DNA of 64,000 bases, from NCBI GenBank assembly GCA_009837355.1, contig VXTR01000063.1:1-64000 (forward strand), given 5' to 3'. Within the stretch, counting starts at the first letter, position 1. The number at the start of each line of letters is the position of its first letter. The notes beneath the pieces were generated by a model. It was given only the letters and a program-made list of their open reading frames with translations. It searched no databases and was not told the DNA's origin. Source of the DNA: Chloroflexota bacterium (GTDB taxonomy: Bacteria; Chloroflexota; Dehalococcoidia; Lucifugimonadales; UBA3495). The translations under genes were made by a program, and so were the position numbers. Positions 8,998 to 17,496 of the stretch are shown here, piece after piece.

Positions 8998-9846
8998 ATG
9001 TACACTTTACCTATCCCTGCACGTAACGGTTTGGCCGACTACGATAGTGTGGTCGCTCGGCGTCACAACGCCACCAAAGATGCCCTGGCTCAACACCGAG
9101 GAGCCGTGGCAGGAGCGTTGGCCGACTATCTCAAATTCTCTGGAAATGGCTCTTCGCTTCAGCCCATTCCAGTCACGCCGGCGGTATCCCATGCATTGGA
9201 GACTAACTTTGATCTGCTCGACAGCAATGGCAGCCACTCAAGTATTCGCGATGAGATTCTAGGTTCAGCGCATAATGGTGCTTGCCCGTATTGTAATTCG
9301 GCAACCGTTGACACCCTAGACCACGTTTTACCGAAGACGGTGTACCCGGAATTCTCAGTGTTGGCGCAAAATTTGGTGCCATCATGCGGCACGTGCAACC
9401 GCAAGAAAGGCTCTACGTGTTTCCATTCGTCTGGGTTAAATCTGATGCATCCTTATTTCACAAAGGTCCCGAATGACGCGATATTGGTGGTCGACGTAGT
9501 GGTTACCAACCAAGAGGTTACATGGCGATTTTCGCTACAGCAAAGTGCCAGTATTGCGAACGATGATTTTGCACTTATAAATAATACGTTTACGTTGTTG
9601 GAACTAGCCGATCGTTACAGTGACGTTTCTGTCGGCGAAATAATCGACGCTATCAGTGGTTTTGATGACTTCTACGCGGACGGCGATCCAACCGCAGTCA
9701 GGGCATTCTTGCAAAAATTAGCTGTGGGTTCGCAGAATAGCCGCGGACCCAACTACTGGAAGACCGTTATATTGCAGGCACTTGCAGACAGTGACGCATT
9801 CTGCGCCGGAGCATACAGGACACTGATTGGGAAACCTAACGCCTGA
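8998..9846 (+). CDS. HNH endonuclease of a Septu-like defence module (PtuB-like)
   Basis: The 282-residue protein has a compact HNH fold. C96/C99 (CPYC) and C130/C133 (CGTC) form a likely structural zinc site. The core is LDHVLPK (D108-H109), N125 and CNRKKG (N134), matching the PtuB/HNH_5-type arrangement. The first 90 residues and the last 140 are mainly helical and unassigned. The ATG directly abuts the ATPase stop codon. PtuB-like nucleases cut DNA only with their ATPase partner, so an effector role is inferred from the pairing. A generic HNH restriction nuclease is the alternative. Confidence 0.78.
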   Translation: MYTLPIPARNGLADYDSVVARRHNATKDALAQHRGAVAGALADYLKFSGNGSSLQPIPVTPAVSHALETNFDLLDSNGSHSSIRDEILGSAHNGACPYCNSATVDTLDHVLPKTVYPEFSVLAQNLVPSCGTCNRKKGSTCFHSSGLNLMHPYFTKVPNDAILVVDVVVTNQEVTWRFSLQQSASIANDDFALINNTFTLLELADRYSDVSVGEIIDAISGFDDFYADGDPTAVRAFLQKLAVGSQNSRGPNYWKTVILQALADSDAFCAGAYRTLIGKPNA

Positions 9847-9866
9847 AGCTGCACTTTTGTGTAGCT
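9847..9866 (+). terminator. Hairpin immediately after the HNH gene
   Basis: AGCTGCAC-TTTT-GTGTAGCT forms an 8-bp stem with one G-U pair and a four-base loop, starting on the base after the stop codon. There is no T tract, so it may be a weak or Rho-assisted terminator. Confidence 0.45.
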
Positions 9867-9941
9867 CTGAGTGCTGAAGCCTATGAGATGGGTGCCTCCG
9901 ATGCGCCGATGGATCCGGAGTTCCTGTCGCGTTAGTCCACT

Positions 9942-10035
9942 TTGCCCGCCTAACCAGAATCAAACCTTTCATATTGGCGAAACTGTAGGGGAACCTCCCA
10001 CCGGAAGGTTCGCAACATGGTATGCTTAGGCCCAC
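9942..10035 (+). repeat. Right diverged direct repeat flanking the ATPase-HNH module
   Basis: Partner of 7142-7219 in the same orientation. The 43-bp core 9993-10035 is about 74 percent identical, and a roughly 10-base insertion separates it from the weaker upstream similarity. The interval 9867-10083 holds no gene I can support. Confidence 0.55.
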
Positions 10036-10083
10036 TTTACGAGGCGCTGACGTGCTGTTCTGTGTCACCCGAGACGGGGGTGT

Positions 10084-11229
10084 GTGGTTTTGATTGAATG
10101 GCTTGGCATCAGCCACCTTTTTGAGCTTTCCGGATTGGAAGCGATTGCGGGCTTTTTCACTCCGCTGGCAGTTTTTGCCGCGTTTTTCCTGGCGCAGCTG
10201 ATACTGCCGGGAAGGCGGGTTACCGGCTACGTCGTCAATCGGGAGACCGGCGAGCCGCGCAACTACCGGCTGAACGGCATCCTGGTGTTTGCAATCGCGG
10301 TGATTGTGTGGGCTTTCGAGCTTACCGGAATGCCCCGGGACTGGTTCTATCGTTCCTCGATATATGCGGTGGCCGGTGGGACGGTCTTTTGCATCATCTT
10401 CTCCATCTTCGCAATGCTGGGCCGCTCGCAGGGTGAGGCCAAGAACCCGTTCATTACGTTCTGGGATGGCCGTTCGCTAGAGTTATCCCTGTTCAGGGAG
10501 CGCTTTGACGTGAAGATGTACCTGTACGTCGTCGGCGGGACGATGCTGTCGCTGAACGCGCTGTCGGGCGCGGCGTATCATTACCAACGGTTCGGCGAGG
10601 ATTTCAATCCGGGCGTTTTCCTGTACGCGGCGTTTTTCACGTTTTACGTCCTGGACTACTTCATATTCGAGCGCGTGCAGCTGTACACCTACGACCTGAT
10701 CCACGAGCACCTGGGCATGAAGTTGATATGGGGCGGGCTGGTGATATACGGGTGGCTGTACATTCTCCCGCTGTGGGGCATGGCCGCTTATCCGAATCCC
10801 GGATTCTCGACGGGATGGACTTACGTCTGGCTCATCGGGTCGGCGGCGACGTTCCTGTTCGGGTGGAGCATTTCCCGCGGGGCGAACATGCAGAAGTACA
10901 CCTTCAAGCGGTGGCCAGACCGCAAGTTTCTAGGGTTAATCGAGCCCAAGTACATTGAAGCCGGCAACCGCAAGATTTTGTACAACGGTTTCTGGGGCCC
11001 GGCGCGGCATTTCAACTACATGGGCGAGGGATTCTTCTGCCTTTCAGTCGCGCTGGCGTTCGGCTACTTTGCCAATCCTTGGGCCTGGACATACTTTGTC
11101 TTCATCGTATCGCTGTTCACGTGGCGGCAGCGAGTTGACGAAAAGAATTGCGCCGAGAAATATGGCGCCGAGAAGTGGGCGGAGTATCGGGCGCGGGTGA
11201 AGTACCGGATTTTCCCCGGCATCTATTAG
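10084..11229 (+). CDS. ERG4/ERG24-type sterol reductase family membrane protein
   Basis: This 381-residue protein has eight to ten hydrophobic segments. It carries the C-terminal signature of the ERG4/ERG24 (C14/C24 sterol reductase) and isoprenylcysteine-methyltransferase-like superfamily: NYMGEGFF, the acidic stretch RVDEKNCAEKYGAEKWAEY, and the terminal RVKYRIFPGIY. The family uses NADPH to reduce ring or side-chain double bonds in the membrane. No other sterol or hopanoid gene is visible nearby, so the bacterial substrate is unknown and DUF1295-like reductases are an alternative. The start is GTG. No strong ribosome site is visible. It converges with the hydantoinase gene. Confidence 0.75.
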   Translation: MVLIEWLGISHLFELSGLEAIAGFFTPLAVFAAFFLAQLILPGRRVTGYVVNRETGEPRNYRLNGILVFAIAVIVWAFELTGMPRDWFYRSSIYAVAGGTVFCIIFSIFAMLGRSQGEAKNPFITFWDGRSLELSLFRERFDVKMYLYVVGGTMLSLNALSGAAYHYQRFGEDFNPGVFLYAAFFTFYVLDYFIFERVQLYTYDLIHEHLGMKLIWGGLVIYGWLYILPLWGMAAYPNPGFSTGWTYVWLIGSAATFLFGWSISRGANMQKYTFKRWPDRKFLGLIEPKYIEAGNRKILYNGFWGPARHFNYMGEGFFCLSVALAFGYFANPWAWTYFVFIVSLFTWRQRVDEKNCAEKYGAEKWAEYRARVKYRIFPGIY

Positions 11230-11245
11230 CCTGCGGCTGCGCAGG
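11230..11245. terminator. Small GC hairpin between convergent genes
   Basis: CCTGCG-GCTG-CGCAGG forms a perfect 6-bp stem just after the reductase stop codon. There is no T run, so a terminator role is tentative. Confidence 0.35.
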
Positions 11246-11293
11246 GTATCGGGTTTAGCAAGGCAGCGCGCCCTGAGCCAAGGTTGCAGTTAA

Positions 11294-14200
11294 TCACCCG
11301 GTTACGTAGCCGTTTTTCAAGTCCCATTGGGATGCGTCCTGGCTTCGGTTGATGGGTTGGCCGTAACCGCCGCCGCCGGATGACAGGCAGATGATGTGGT
11401 CGCCAGGGTTGACAAGGACACCGACTTCCTTGGAGCCGAGGACGCGGTCGGTTCCGTTGGACACTATCTTGTAGTGGTGAGGGAGGCCGTCGGCTGCGCC
11501 GAACAGGCCGAAGGGCGGCACTACAATGCCGTCGCCGGCGGTGTTGAGCAGGGCGGGTCCTTCGCCCTCGTACACCAGGTCACACACCGCGCCCAGGCCG
11601 CCGCGCCATTCGCCAACTCCACCAGAGTCGGGACGCAGCTCGTGGCGCTGGATGAAGAAGGGGAACCGCTCCTCCGTTACCTCGATGCTGGGTGAGCGGA
11701 TGCCGCCGGCGACGTTAATCTCGCCCACGTTGGACCAGCCGTCGCAGCCTTCGGAGGCTCCGCCGCCACCCCGGGCGAGGAAGAAATGCCAGATGAATTG
11801 GCGGCCAGTGCGCGGGTCGTGGCCGGTGATGGCGTAGCGCAGACGGCGGGAGAAGCCCGCGGACACGGCTGCGGGGATGGCAGGCGCGAGCGCCTTGAAC
11901 ACGGCCTCCACCACCTCTTCGGCGCAGTGGTTGGTGCTCATGCACACGGGCGCCGGCGGGTTGGCGTTGACGACGAGTCCGCGCGGGGCGATTATTTGAA
12001 CGGGGCGCATGGAACCCTCGTTGCGGGCCACGTCCATGGGCGCGAGGTACATGATGGCGGCGTGGGCCAGCGAGCGGGTGTTGGCATAGGCACTGTTGAT
12101 GAAGCCTTCGACCTGGGGACTTGACTCGCTGAGGTCGATGGTCATGGAATCGCCGGCGATGGTGACTTTTGCCCGGATGGGCACCAGCTTGCTGTCAAAC
12201 CCGTCGTCGTCCACGAAGGACTCGCCGTGGTACACGCCGTCGGGCCAACCGGAGATGAACCGGCGGACCTGCCGCTCGGTGGCCGCCAGAATCTCGGCCA
12301 CCACCACCATCAGACGGTCGGGGCCGTAGTCGGCGAGGAGGGATTCGATGCGCTGGGCGGCCAGCATCACCGAGCCGATTTGCGCGTTGAGGTCGCCGAG
12401 GAAGTTCTCCGACTGCCGGACGTTGGCGGACATCATTTGCAGCAGGTCGTAGCGGGGGACGCCCCGGTCGTAGAGCTTCAAAGGAGGTATGCGCAGGCCC
12501 TCCTGGAATATCTCGTTGGCGCCGGGGTTGTAACCGCCGTGAGTGCCGCCGCCCACGTCACTGTGGTGGGCGCGGTTGACGCCGTAGAACAGCAGCCGTC
12601 CGTCGTAGAAAAGGGGCCGGATGATGGTGATGTCGGGCAGGTGGCTGCCGCCGAAGTAAGGGTCGTTGAGGATGAACACGTCGCCGTCGTGGATGTCGTC
12701 GGCGAAGTAGTCGCGCACGGCGGCACCGGCCACGGGCAGGGCACTGATGTGCACCGGGATGCCCTCGCCCTGGGCCACCAGTTGGCAATCACCGTCCAGG
12801 ATGGCGGTAGAAAAGTCACGGCTGGAATTGAGGATTTGGGACATGGCGGTGCGCAGCATGGCCTCGGTCATCTCCCGGGCGATGGACTCCAGGCGGTGCT
12901 CCACAACGGCGAGGGTAATGGGGTCGGCGTCCGCGTCGACGGTTTCCGGCTGCGTATCCGGGGCCACCTGGGTAGCATCAAGATTCACGTGCAACTCCAC
13001 TCCGCCCATGGCGTCGACAGTGGCGTGGTCGCCGGGCCACACCAGGATGGTGGTGAAAGGCGATTCAAGGATGGCGGGGCCGGCGATTTCAGCGCCAGCC
13101 GGCAGGCCATCGGGGGCATAGGTTGGAGCGTCTTGCCATTGACCCAGATAAATGCGGCGGGAGCCGAGGGGGCTGGCCGTGTTCTCGCTCCCTTGACGGT
13201 CAAGCTGCGCCATCCTGGGGAGCTTGCCGACCGCTGCGACCCGCAACGTAACCAGCCGCACCTCCTGGTCCTGCTGGCTGTAGGAGTAGAGCTCCTGGTA
13301 CCTGTCGTGGAAATTAGCCGTCAGGCAGACGACGAACTCTGAAATCGATAAAGCCGGGTCCGGCAGCGGCACGGTTACCTCGTAGATTTGGTCCAGGTAG
13401 CGCATATCGGCGGAGTAGTTGATCTCAACCGCGTCGGCCGAGATCCCTTGAGTGAGCAGCTTGTCGCTTCCCTGGGCTGCCAGTTCGTCGAGGATGACCC
13501 GAAGCTCGTCCAAGTCCAGGCGGTCCAGGCTGACGGGATATGACCGGAAGAAGTCGTACTTGATGTCGGTGTTGAGCATTCCGTAGGCCGACAGCACCGG
13601 AGCCGAGGCGGGTATGTACACTTTTTCAACCTGCAGCTGCCGGGCAACCTCCGCAGCGTGCAGGCCCGAGGCGCCGCCGAATCCCATCATGGTGAATTCG
13701 CGGGGGTCAACGCCGCGCTGCACCGACATGAGGCGGATGCCCTCGGCGATGGAAGTGCAGACCACCTTGAACACGCCGAAGGCAGATTCAACGTTGGAAA
13801 GACCGAGCGGTGTGCCGACGTGTTCGGCCAGGGCCTGCTCTGCGGAGTCGCGGTCGAGGCTGGCCCGGCCCCCCAGGAAATTGGCGGCATCCAGGTAACC
13901 CAGGGCCAGGCCGGCGTCAGTAACGGTGGGATTGGCGCCGCCCTTGCCGTAGCAAGCCGGGCCGGGTTCGGCGCCGGCGCTGTCCGGGCCGACATGGAGG
14001 ATGCCGCCCTCATCCACGCGGGCGATGCTGCCGCCTCCGGCGCCCAGGGTATGGATGTCGATCATGGGGGCGGCAATCTTCCAACCAGCCTCGAATTTCT
14101 CGTTGGAGATGTGGGGAAAGCCGTTCTCGATGAGCGAGATGTCGGTGCTGGTGCCGCCCATGTCGAAGGCAATGACCTTTGGCTCGTCCAGCAATTGACC

Positions 14201-15028
14201 GAGGTATGCTGCGGCGCTGACGCCTCCCGCCGGGCCGGACAGAATTGCCCGCACCGCCATACGGCCGGAGTCGGCGATGGGAGCGACGCCGCCGTTGGAC
14301 TGCATAATCAGCACGTCCTTCAACTGCGGATACGCTTCGAACCGCTGGCCCAAGTTGACGAGATAGCGGCTAAACACCGGGCCGACGTAGGAGTTGATCA
14401 CGGTGGTGCTGAGGCGGTCAAACTCCTTGATTTGCGGAATCACCTCATGGGACAGGGAGGTGTACATATCGGGAAAGCGCTGGCGTATCAGCTCCCAGGC
14501 TCGCCGCTCGTGGGACGGGTTCAGGTAGGAGAACAGGAAACAAACGGCCAGAGCTTCGGCGCCCTCCCGCACCAGATACTCCAGGCTATCCACCAGCGCG
14601 TCCTCGTCCAGGGGGAGCTCCACCTTGCCGCTGGCGCGAACCCGCTCGGGAACGCCCACGCGGAGATAGCGCGCCGCCAACGGCTCTACGGGGGTCATTC
14701 GCAGGTTGTACCGGTCCTCTTTCAGGCCTTCCCGCATCTCCAGGAGGTCGCGGAAACCGTCGGTAGTGACGAGGCCGACTTTCGCGCCCTTGCGCTCTAC
14801 CAGCGTGTTGGTGGCGACGGTGGAACCGTGGATGACCAAGTCGGTTTCACTGAGCAATTGATCCAACGAAAGCCCGTGTGCCGCAGCGGCTTCCTGCAAC
14901 CCGGTCATGACGCCGATGGAGGGGTCATCCGGAGTGGACTGAGTCTTGAAGAAACGGGGCTGCTCGTCTTCGCCGGCCACGACGAAATCGGTAAAGGTGC
15001 CACCAACGTCTATCCCGATCTTGTACAC
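11294..15028 (-). CDS. Fused hydantoinase A/B (5-oxoprolinase-type) hydrolase
   Basis: A 1,244-residue fusion. Residues 1 to about 690 are HyuA-like (MYKIGIDVGGTFTDFVV nucleotide-binding start, GGTSTDISLI, MGFGGASGLHA). Residues about 700 to 1,230 are HyuB-like (RDFSTAILDGDCQLVAQGEG, DGDVFILNDPYFGGSHLPD). In most bacteria these are two genes; the fused order is as in eukaryotic 5-oxoprolinase and a minority of bacterial homologues. The family performs ATP-dependent opening of 5-oxoproline, hydantoins or related cyclic amides. The start is GTG with AGGAGG seven bases upstream. Substrate is not set by sequence, although the divergent NCS2-type base permease next door fits hydantoin or pyrimidine catabolism. 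Confidence 0.92.
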   Translation of the reverse strand: MYKIGIDVGGTFTDFVVAGEDEQPRFFKTQSTPDDPSIGVMTGLQEAAAAHGLSLDQLLSETDLVIHGSTVATNTLVERKGAKVGLVTTDGFRDLLEMREGLKEDRYNLRMTPVEPLAARYLRVGVPERVRASGKVELPLDEDALVDSLEYLVREGAEALAVCFLFSYLNPSHERRAWELIRQRFPDMYTSLSHEVIPQIKEFDRLSTTVINSYVGPVFSRYLVNLGQRFEAYPQLKDVLIMQSNGGVAPIADSGRMAVRAILSGPAGGVSAAAYLGQLLDEPKVIAFDMGGTSTDISLIENGFPHISNEKFEAGWKIAAPMIDIHTLGAGGGSIARVDEGGILHVGPDSAGAEPGPACYGKGGANPTVTDAGLALGYLDAANFLGGRASLDRDSAEQALAEHVGTPLGLSNVESAFGVFKVVCTSIAEGIRLMSVQRGVDPREFTMMGFGGASGLHAAEVARQLQVEKVYIPASAPVLSAYGMLNTDIKYDFFRSYPVSLDRLDLDELRVILDELAAQGSDKLLTQGISADAVEINYSADMRYLDQIYEVTVPLPDPALSISEFVVCLTANFHDRYQELYSYSQQDQEVRLVTLRVAAVGKLPRMAQLDRQGSENTASPLGSRRIYLGQWQDAPTYAPDGLPAGAEIAGPAILESPFTTILVWPGDHATVDAMGGVELHVNLDATQVAPDTQPETVDADADPITLAVVEHRLESIAREMTEAMLRTAMSQILNSSRDFSTAILDGDCQLVAQGEGIPVHISALPVAGAAVRDYFADDIHDGDVFILNDPYFGGSHLPDITIIRPLFYDGRLLFYGVNRAHHSDVGGGTHGGYNPGANEIFQEGLRIPPLKLYDRGVPRYDLLQMMSANVRQSENFLGDLNAQIGSVMLAAQRIESLLADYGPDRLMVVVAEILAATERQVRRFISGWPDGVYHGESFVDDDGFDSKLVPIRAKVTIAGDSMTIDLSESSPQVEGFINSAYANTRSLAHAAIMYLAPMDVARNEGSMRPVQIIAPRGLVVNANPPAPVCMSTNHCAEEVVEAVFKALAPAIPAAVSAGFSRRLRYAITGHDPRTGRQFIWHFFLARGGGGASEGCDGWSNVGEINVAGGIRSPSIEVTEERFPFFIQRHELRPDSGGVGEWRGGLGAVCDLVYEGEGPALLNTAGDGIVVPPFGLFGAADGLPHHYKIVSNGTDRVLGSKEVGVLVNPGDHIICLSSGGGGYGQPINRSQDASQWDLKNGYVTG

Positions 15029-15198
15029 CTGTAACCTCCTGGCTTTTGGACAACGAGAGTCGCGGGCGGTGCGGTCCTCTCCGCGTTCATACTAGGCTCT
15101 GAGCGCCCTTTGCGCAACGGCGGCGACGCGCCCTTGCGTTCCGAGGACATCAGGATATACTCTGCCGCCATAAGTCAATCGAATAGTGGGAGATTGCA

Positions 15199-16941
15199 TT
15201 GGCCGCAGCACCCGTTAACCAAGCCGTTCGATACGAACCGGATGAGAGTCCTCCTCTGCTGTTGAGCGTCGGCCTCGGCGCGCAGATTGCCATACTAATC
15301 GTTGCGCCGGTGGTCATCACTGTGGCGATAGTCTTCCGCATCGCGGATCAGCCCACGGAGTACCTGGCCTGGGGGGCCTTCGCCGCGATGTTTATCAGCG
15401 GCGTTGCCACCATACTGCAAGCCGTGCGGGTGTGGCGGATTGGCGCCGGGCACATCCTGATTATGGGAACCTCCGGGGCGTTCATCGCGGTTTGCGTGGG
15501 CGCCCTGATTAAAGCCGGGCCAGCCACTATGGCCAGCCTGATTGTGGTGTCGTCACTGTTCCAGTTTGCACTGGCGGCGCGTCTGGCGTTGCTGCGCCGC
15601 ATCTTCACTCCGGTGGTTTGCGGCACCGTGATAATGCTCATCGCGGCGACGGTGATGCCCATCGTATTCGACATGATGATGGACGCACCGGAGGGCGCAC
15701 CGGACATGGCAGCCCCGGTAGCGGCGCTGGTTACCATAGTAGTAATCGCAGCGCTGATACTGCGCGCGCCGCCGGTGCTGCGGCTGTGGGCACCCATCAT
15801 CGGCATCGGGGTCGGCTGCGTGGTGGCGGGAGCCTTCGGGTTGTACGACACGCAGTACGTCCTGGATGCCGCCTGGGTGGGTATCCCGGTCGGTTCGTGG
15901 CCGGGCCTGGATCTTACTCCTGGCCAGGAGTTCTGGGCGCTGCTGCCGGCCTTCGTCATCGTTACCCTGGTTGGAGCCATTGAAACCATCGGCGACGGCG
16001 TGGCAATTCAACGAGTCTCCCGACGGCAGGAGCAAGCCACCGACTTCCGCGTCGTGCAGGGAGCGCTCAATGCCGATGGCGTGGGCAATTTCCTCTCCGG
16101 CCTGGCCGGCACCCTGCCCAACACCACCTACTCGTCCAGCATATCCCTGGTTCAAGTTACCGGAGTAGCAGCCCGCAGGGTGGGTATAGTCATCGGCGTG
16201 GTCATCGCTGCCTTGGCGTTCTTCCCGAAAGTAGCCGCGGTGTTTATCGCCATACCCGGCCCGGTTGCCGCCGCCCTGATAACCGTTGTCATCGGAATCC
16301 TCTTCGTCCAGGGCATGAGGATTATCCTTGACGACGGTTTGGATTTCCGCAAGGCCACGGTGGTGGGAACAGCGTTCTGGCTGGGCACGGGCTTCCAGAA
16401 CCAGTGGATTTTCCCGGAGCTGTTGGGCGATGGTTTTGTGAGCGTACTGCTGGGCAACGGGATGACCTCCGGCGCTATCGTCGCAATCCTGATGACGCTG
16501 TTTATGGAACTGACCCGGCCCCGACGACGGCGATTGCAACTGGCGCTGGATAGCGAAGCCCAGCCCCGGATTGATGAGCTGCTGCGGCGGTTCGCGTCGG
16601 CCAACCGCTGGGATGACGCTGCCACGGCGCGGCTGACGGCGGCCGGCGAGGAAACGCTGGCGATCCTGCTGCAGGAGGAGGACGAGGTTACCGCCGGACG
16701 GACGCGTCGCCTGTCGGTTTCCGCCCGCATGGAGGATGGCGCGGCGGAGATGGAGTTCGTAACGGCGCTGGAAGGCGAAAACATGGAGGACCGGCTGTCT
16801 TATCTGGGCGACCTTCCGTCGATACCGGACGAGAACGAGGTGTCGTTCCGACTGCTGCGCCACTACGCTTCTTCCGTGCGGCACCAGAAGTACCACGGCG
16901 TTGACATTATCACGGTGTCGGTCGATGGGCCGCGGACATAG
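15199..16941 (+). CDS. NCS2 nucleobase permease with C-terminal soluble domain
   Basis: Residues about 20-440 form a uracil/xanthine permease-type transporter of 12-14 membrane segments. Visible family features include the helix-breaking GAIETIGDGVA segment and GTLPNTTYSSSISLVQVTG. About 140 residues follow, which NCS2 proteins usually lack. They read like a GHKL/RsbW-type fold: ELLRRFASANRW, an A-EE-L helix in TAAGEETLAILLQE, and a terminal LLRHYASSVRHQKYHGVDI. The start is TTG with GGGAG upstream; no ATG is available in the right place. It is divergent from the hydantoinase gene, so purine, pyrimidine or hydantoin uptake is plausible. The tail could be a sensor or an NTP-binding regulator. 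Confidence 0.85.
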   Translation: MAAAPVNQAVRYEPDESPPLLLSVGLGAQIAILIVAPVVITVAIVFRIADQPTEYLAWGAFAAMFISGVATILQAVRVWRIGAGHILIMGTSGAFIAVCVGALIKAGPATMASLIVVSSLFQFALAARLALLRRIFTPVVCGTVIMLIAATVMPIVFDMMMDAPEGAPDMAAPVAALVTIVVIAALILRAPPVLRLWAPIIGIGVGCVVAGAFGLYDTQYVLDAAWVGIPVGSWPGLDLTPGQEFWALLPAFVIVTLVGAIETIGDGVAIQRVSRRQEQATDFRVVQGALNADGVGNFLSGLAGTLPNTTYSSSISLVQVTGVAARRVGIVIGVVIAALAFFPKVAAVFIAIPGPVAAALITVVIGILFVQGMRIILDDGLDFRKATVVGTAFWLGTGFQNQWIFPELLGDGFVSVLLGNGMTSGAIVAILMTLFMELTRPRRRRLQLALDSEAQPRIDELLRRFASANRWDDAATARLTAAGEETLAILLQEEDEVTAGRTRRLSVSARMEDGAAEMEFVTALEGENMEDRLSYLGDLPSIPDENEVSFRLLRHYASSVRHQKYHGVDIITVSVDGPRT

Positions 16942-17476
16942 GCTAATCCTCGTTCGCCATTGCGAGGCGTCGGGACAGGAACCGGAGGCGGCTTTGACCG
17001 ACAGGGGGTTGCGGCAGGCGGAGGCGTTGCGGGATTTTCTGGTTGGGCAGCCAATCGACCTTATCGTAACCAGCGAGTACCTGCGCGCCCGGCAGAGTGT
17101 GGCACCACTGGCGAGGGCATTGGGTTTGACGCCGCAGGTTGACAGTCGGCTGAACGAGCGGCTGCTGGCCGCCACGCCTATTGAGAATTGGCGCGACGTA
17201 TTGCGAGGCTCTTTCGACGACCCGGACTTGCGGGGGCCCGGCGGGGAATCGGCCAGAGAGACGCTATCAAGGGCACAGGCGGCGTTGAACGAACTGCTGA
17301 ACGGCCGTTATCGTATGCCCGTGGTAGTCACGCATGGCAACCTGATGAGCCTGGTATTACACTCCCTGGATGGCTCGTTTGGTTATGCTGGGTGGGAGAG
17401 TCTTTCCAATCCCGATGTCTATCTGCTGGATAATATGAAACCGGGACAGTCGGCATTTCGCAGGAAGTGGAACTAA
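16925..17476 (+). CDS. Histidine phosphatase family protein
   Basis: The 183-residue protein has the RHC variant of the RHG motif (LILVRHCEA, catalytic His) and the second catalytic His in VVTHGNL, with the acid-containing ESARET in between. This is a phosphoglycerate-mutase-like fold acting on small phosphorylated substrates. The ATG at 16925 overlaps the end of the permease gene by 17 bases, so the pair is translationally coupled. Upstream in-frame starts lie deeper in the permease and lack support. True phosphoglycerate mutase activity is unlikely for so short a protein. Confidence 0.85.
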   Translation: MGRGHRLILVRHCEASGQEPEAALTDRGLRQAEALRDFLVGQPIDLIVTSEYLRARQSVAPLARALGLTPQVDSRLNERLLAATPIENWRDVLRGSFDDPDLRGPGGESARETLSRAQAALNELLNGRYRMPVVVTHGNLMSLVLHSLDGSFGYAGWESLSNPDVYLLDNMKPGQSAFRRKWN

Positions 17477-17496
17477 CCCCACGGAGAGGTATAACC

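Noticed and set aside
6866-9846. Retron with PtuAB-type effectors
   Set aside because: No reverse transcriptase gene is found on either strand. The hairpins alone do not support an msr-msd RNA.
9718-10116. Leftward open frame between the HNH gene and the reductase gene
   Set aside because: It overlaps the end of the HNH gene and has no start signal. Only a short VGLxxPxCE segment is shared with the left repeat.
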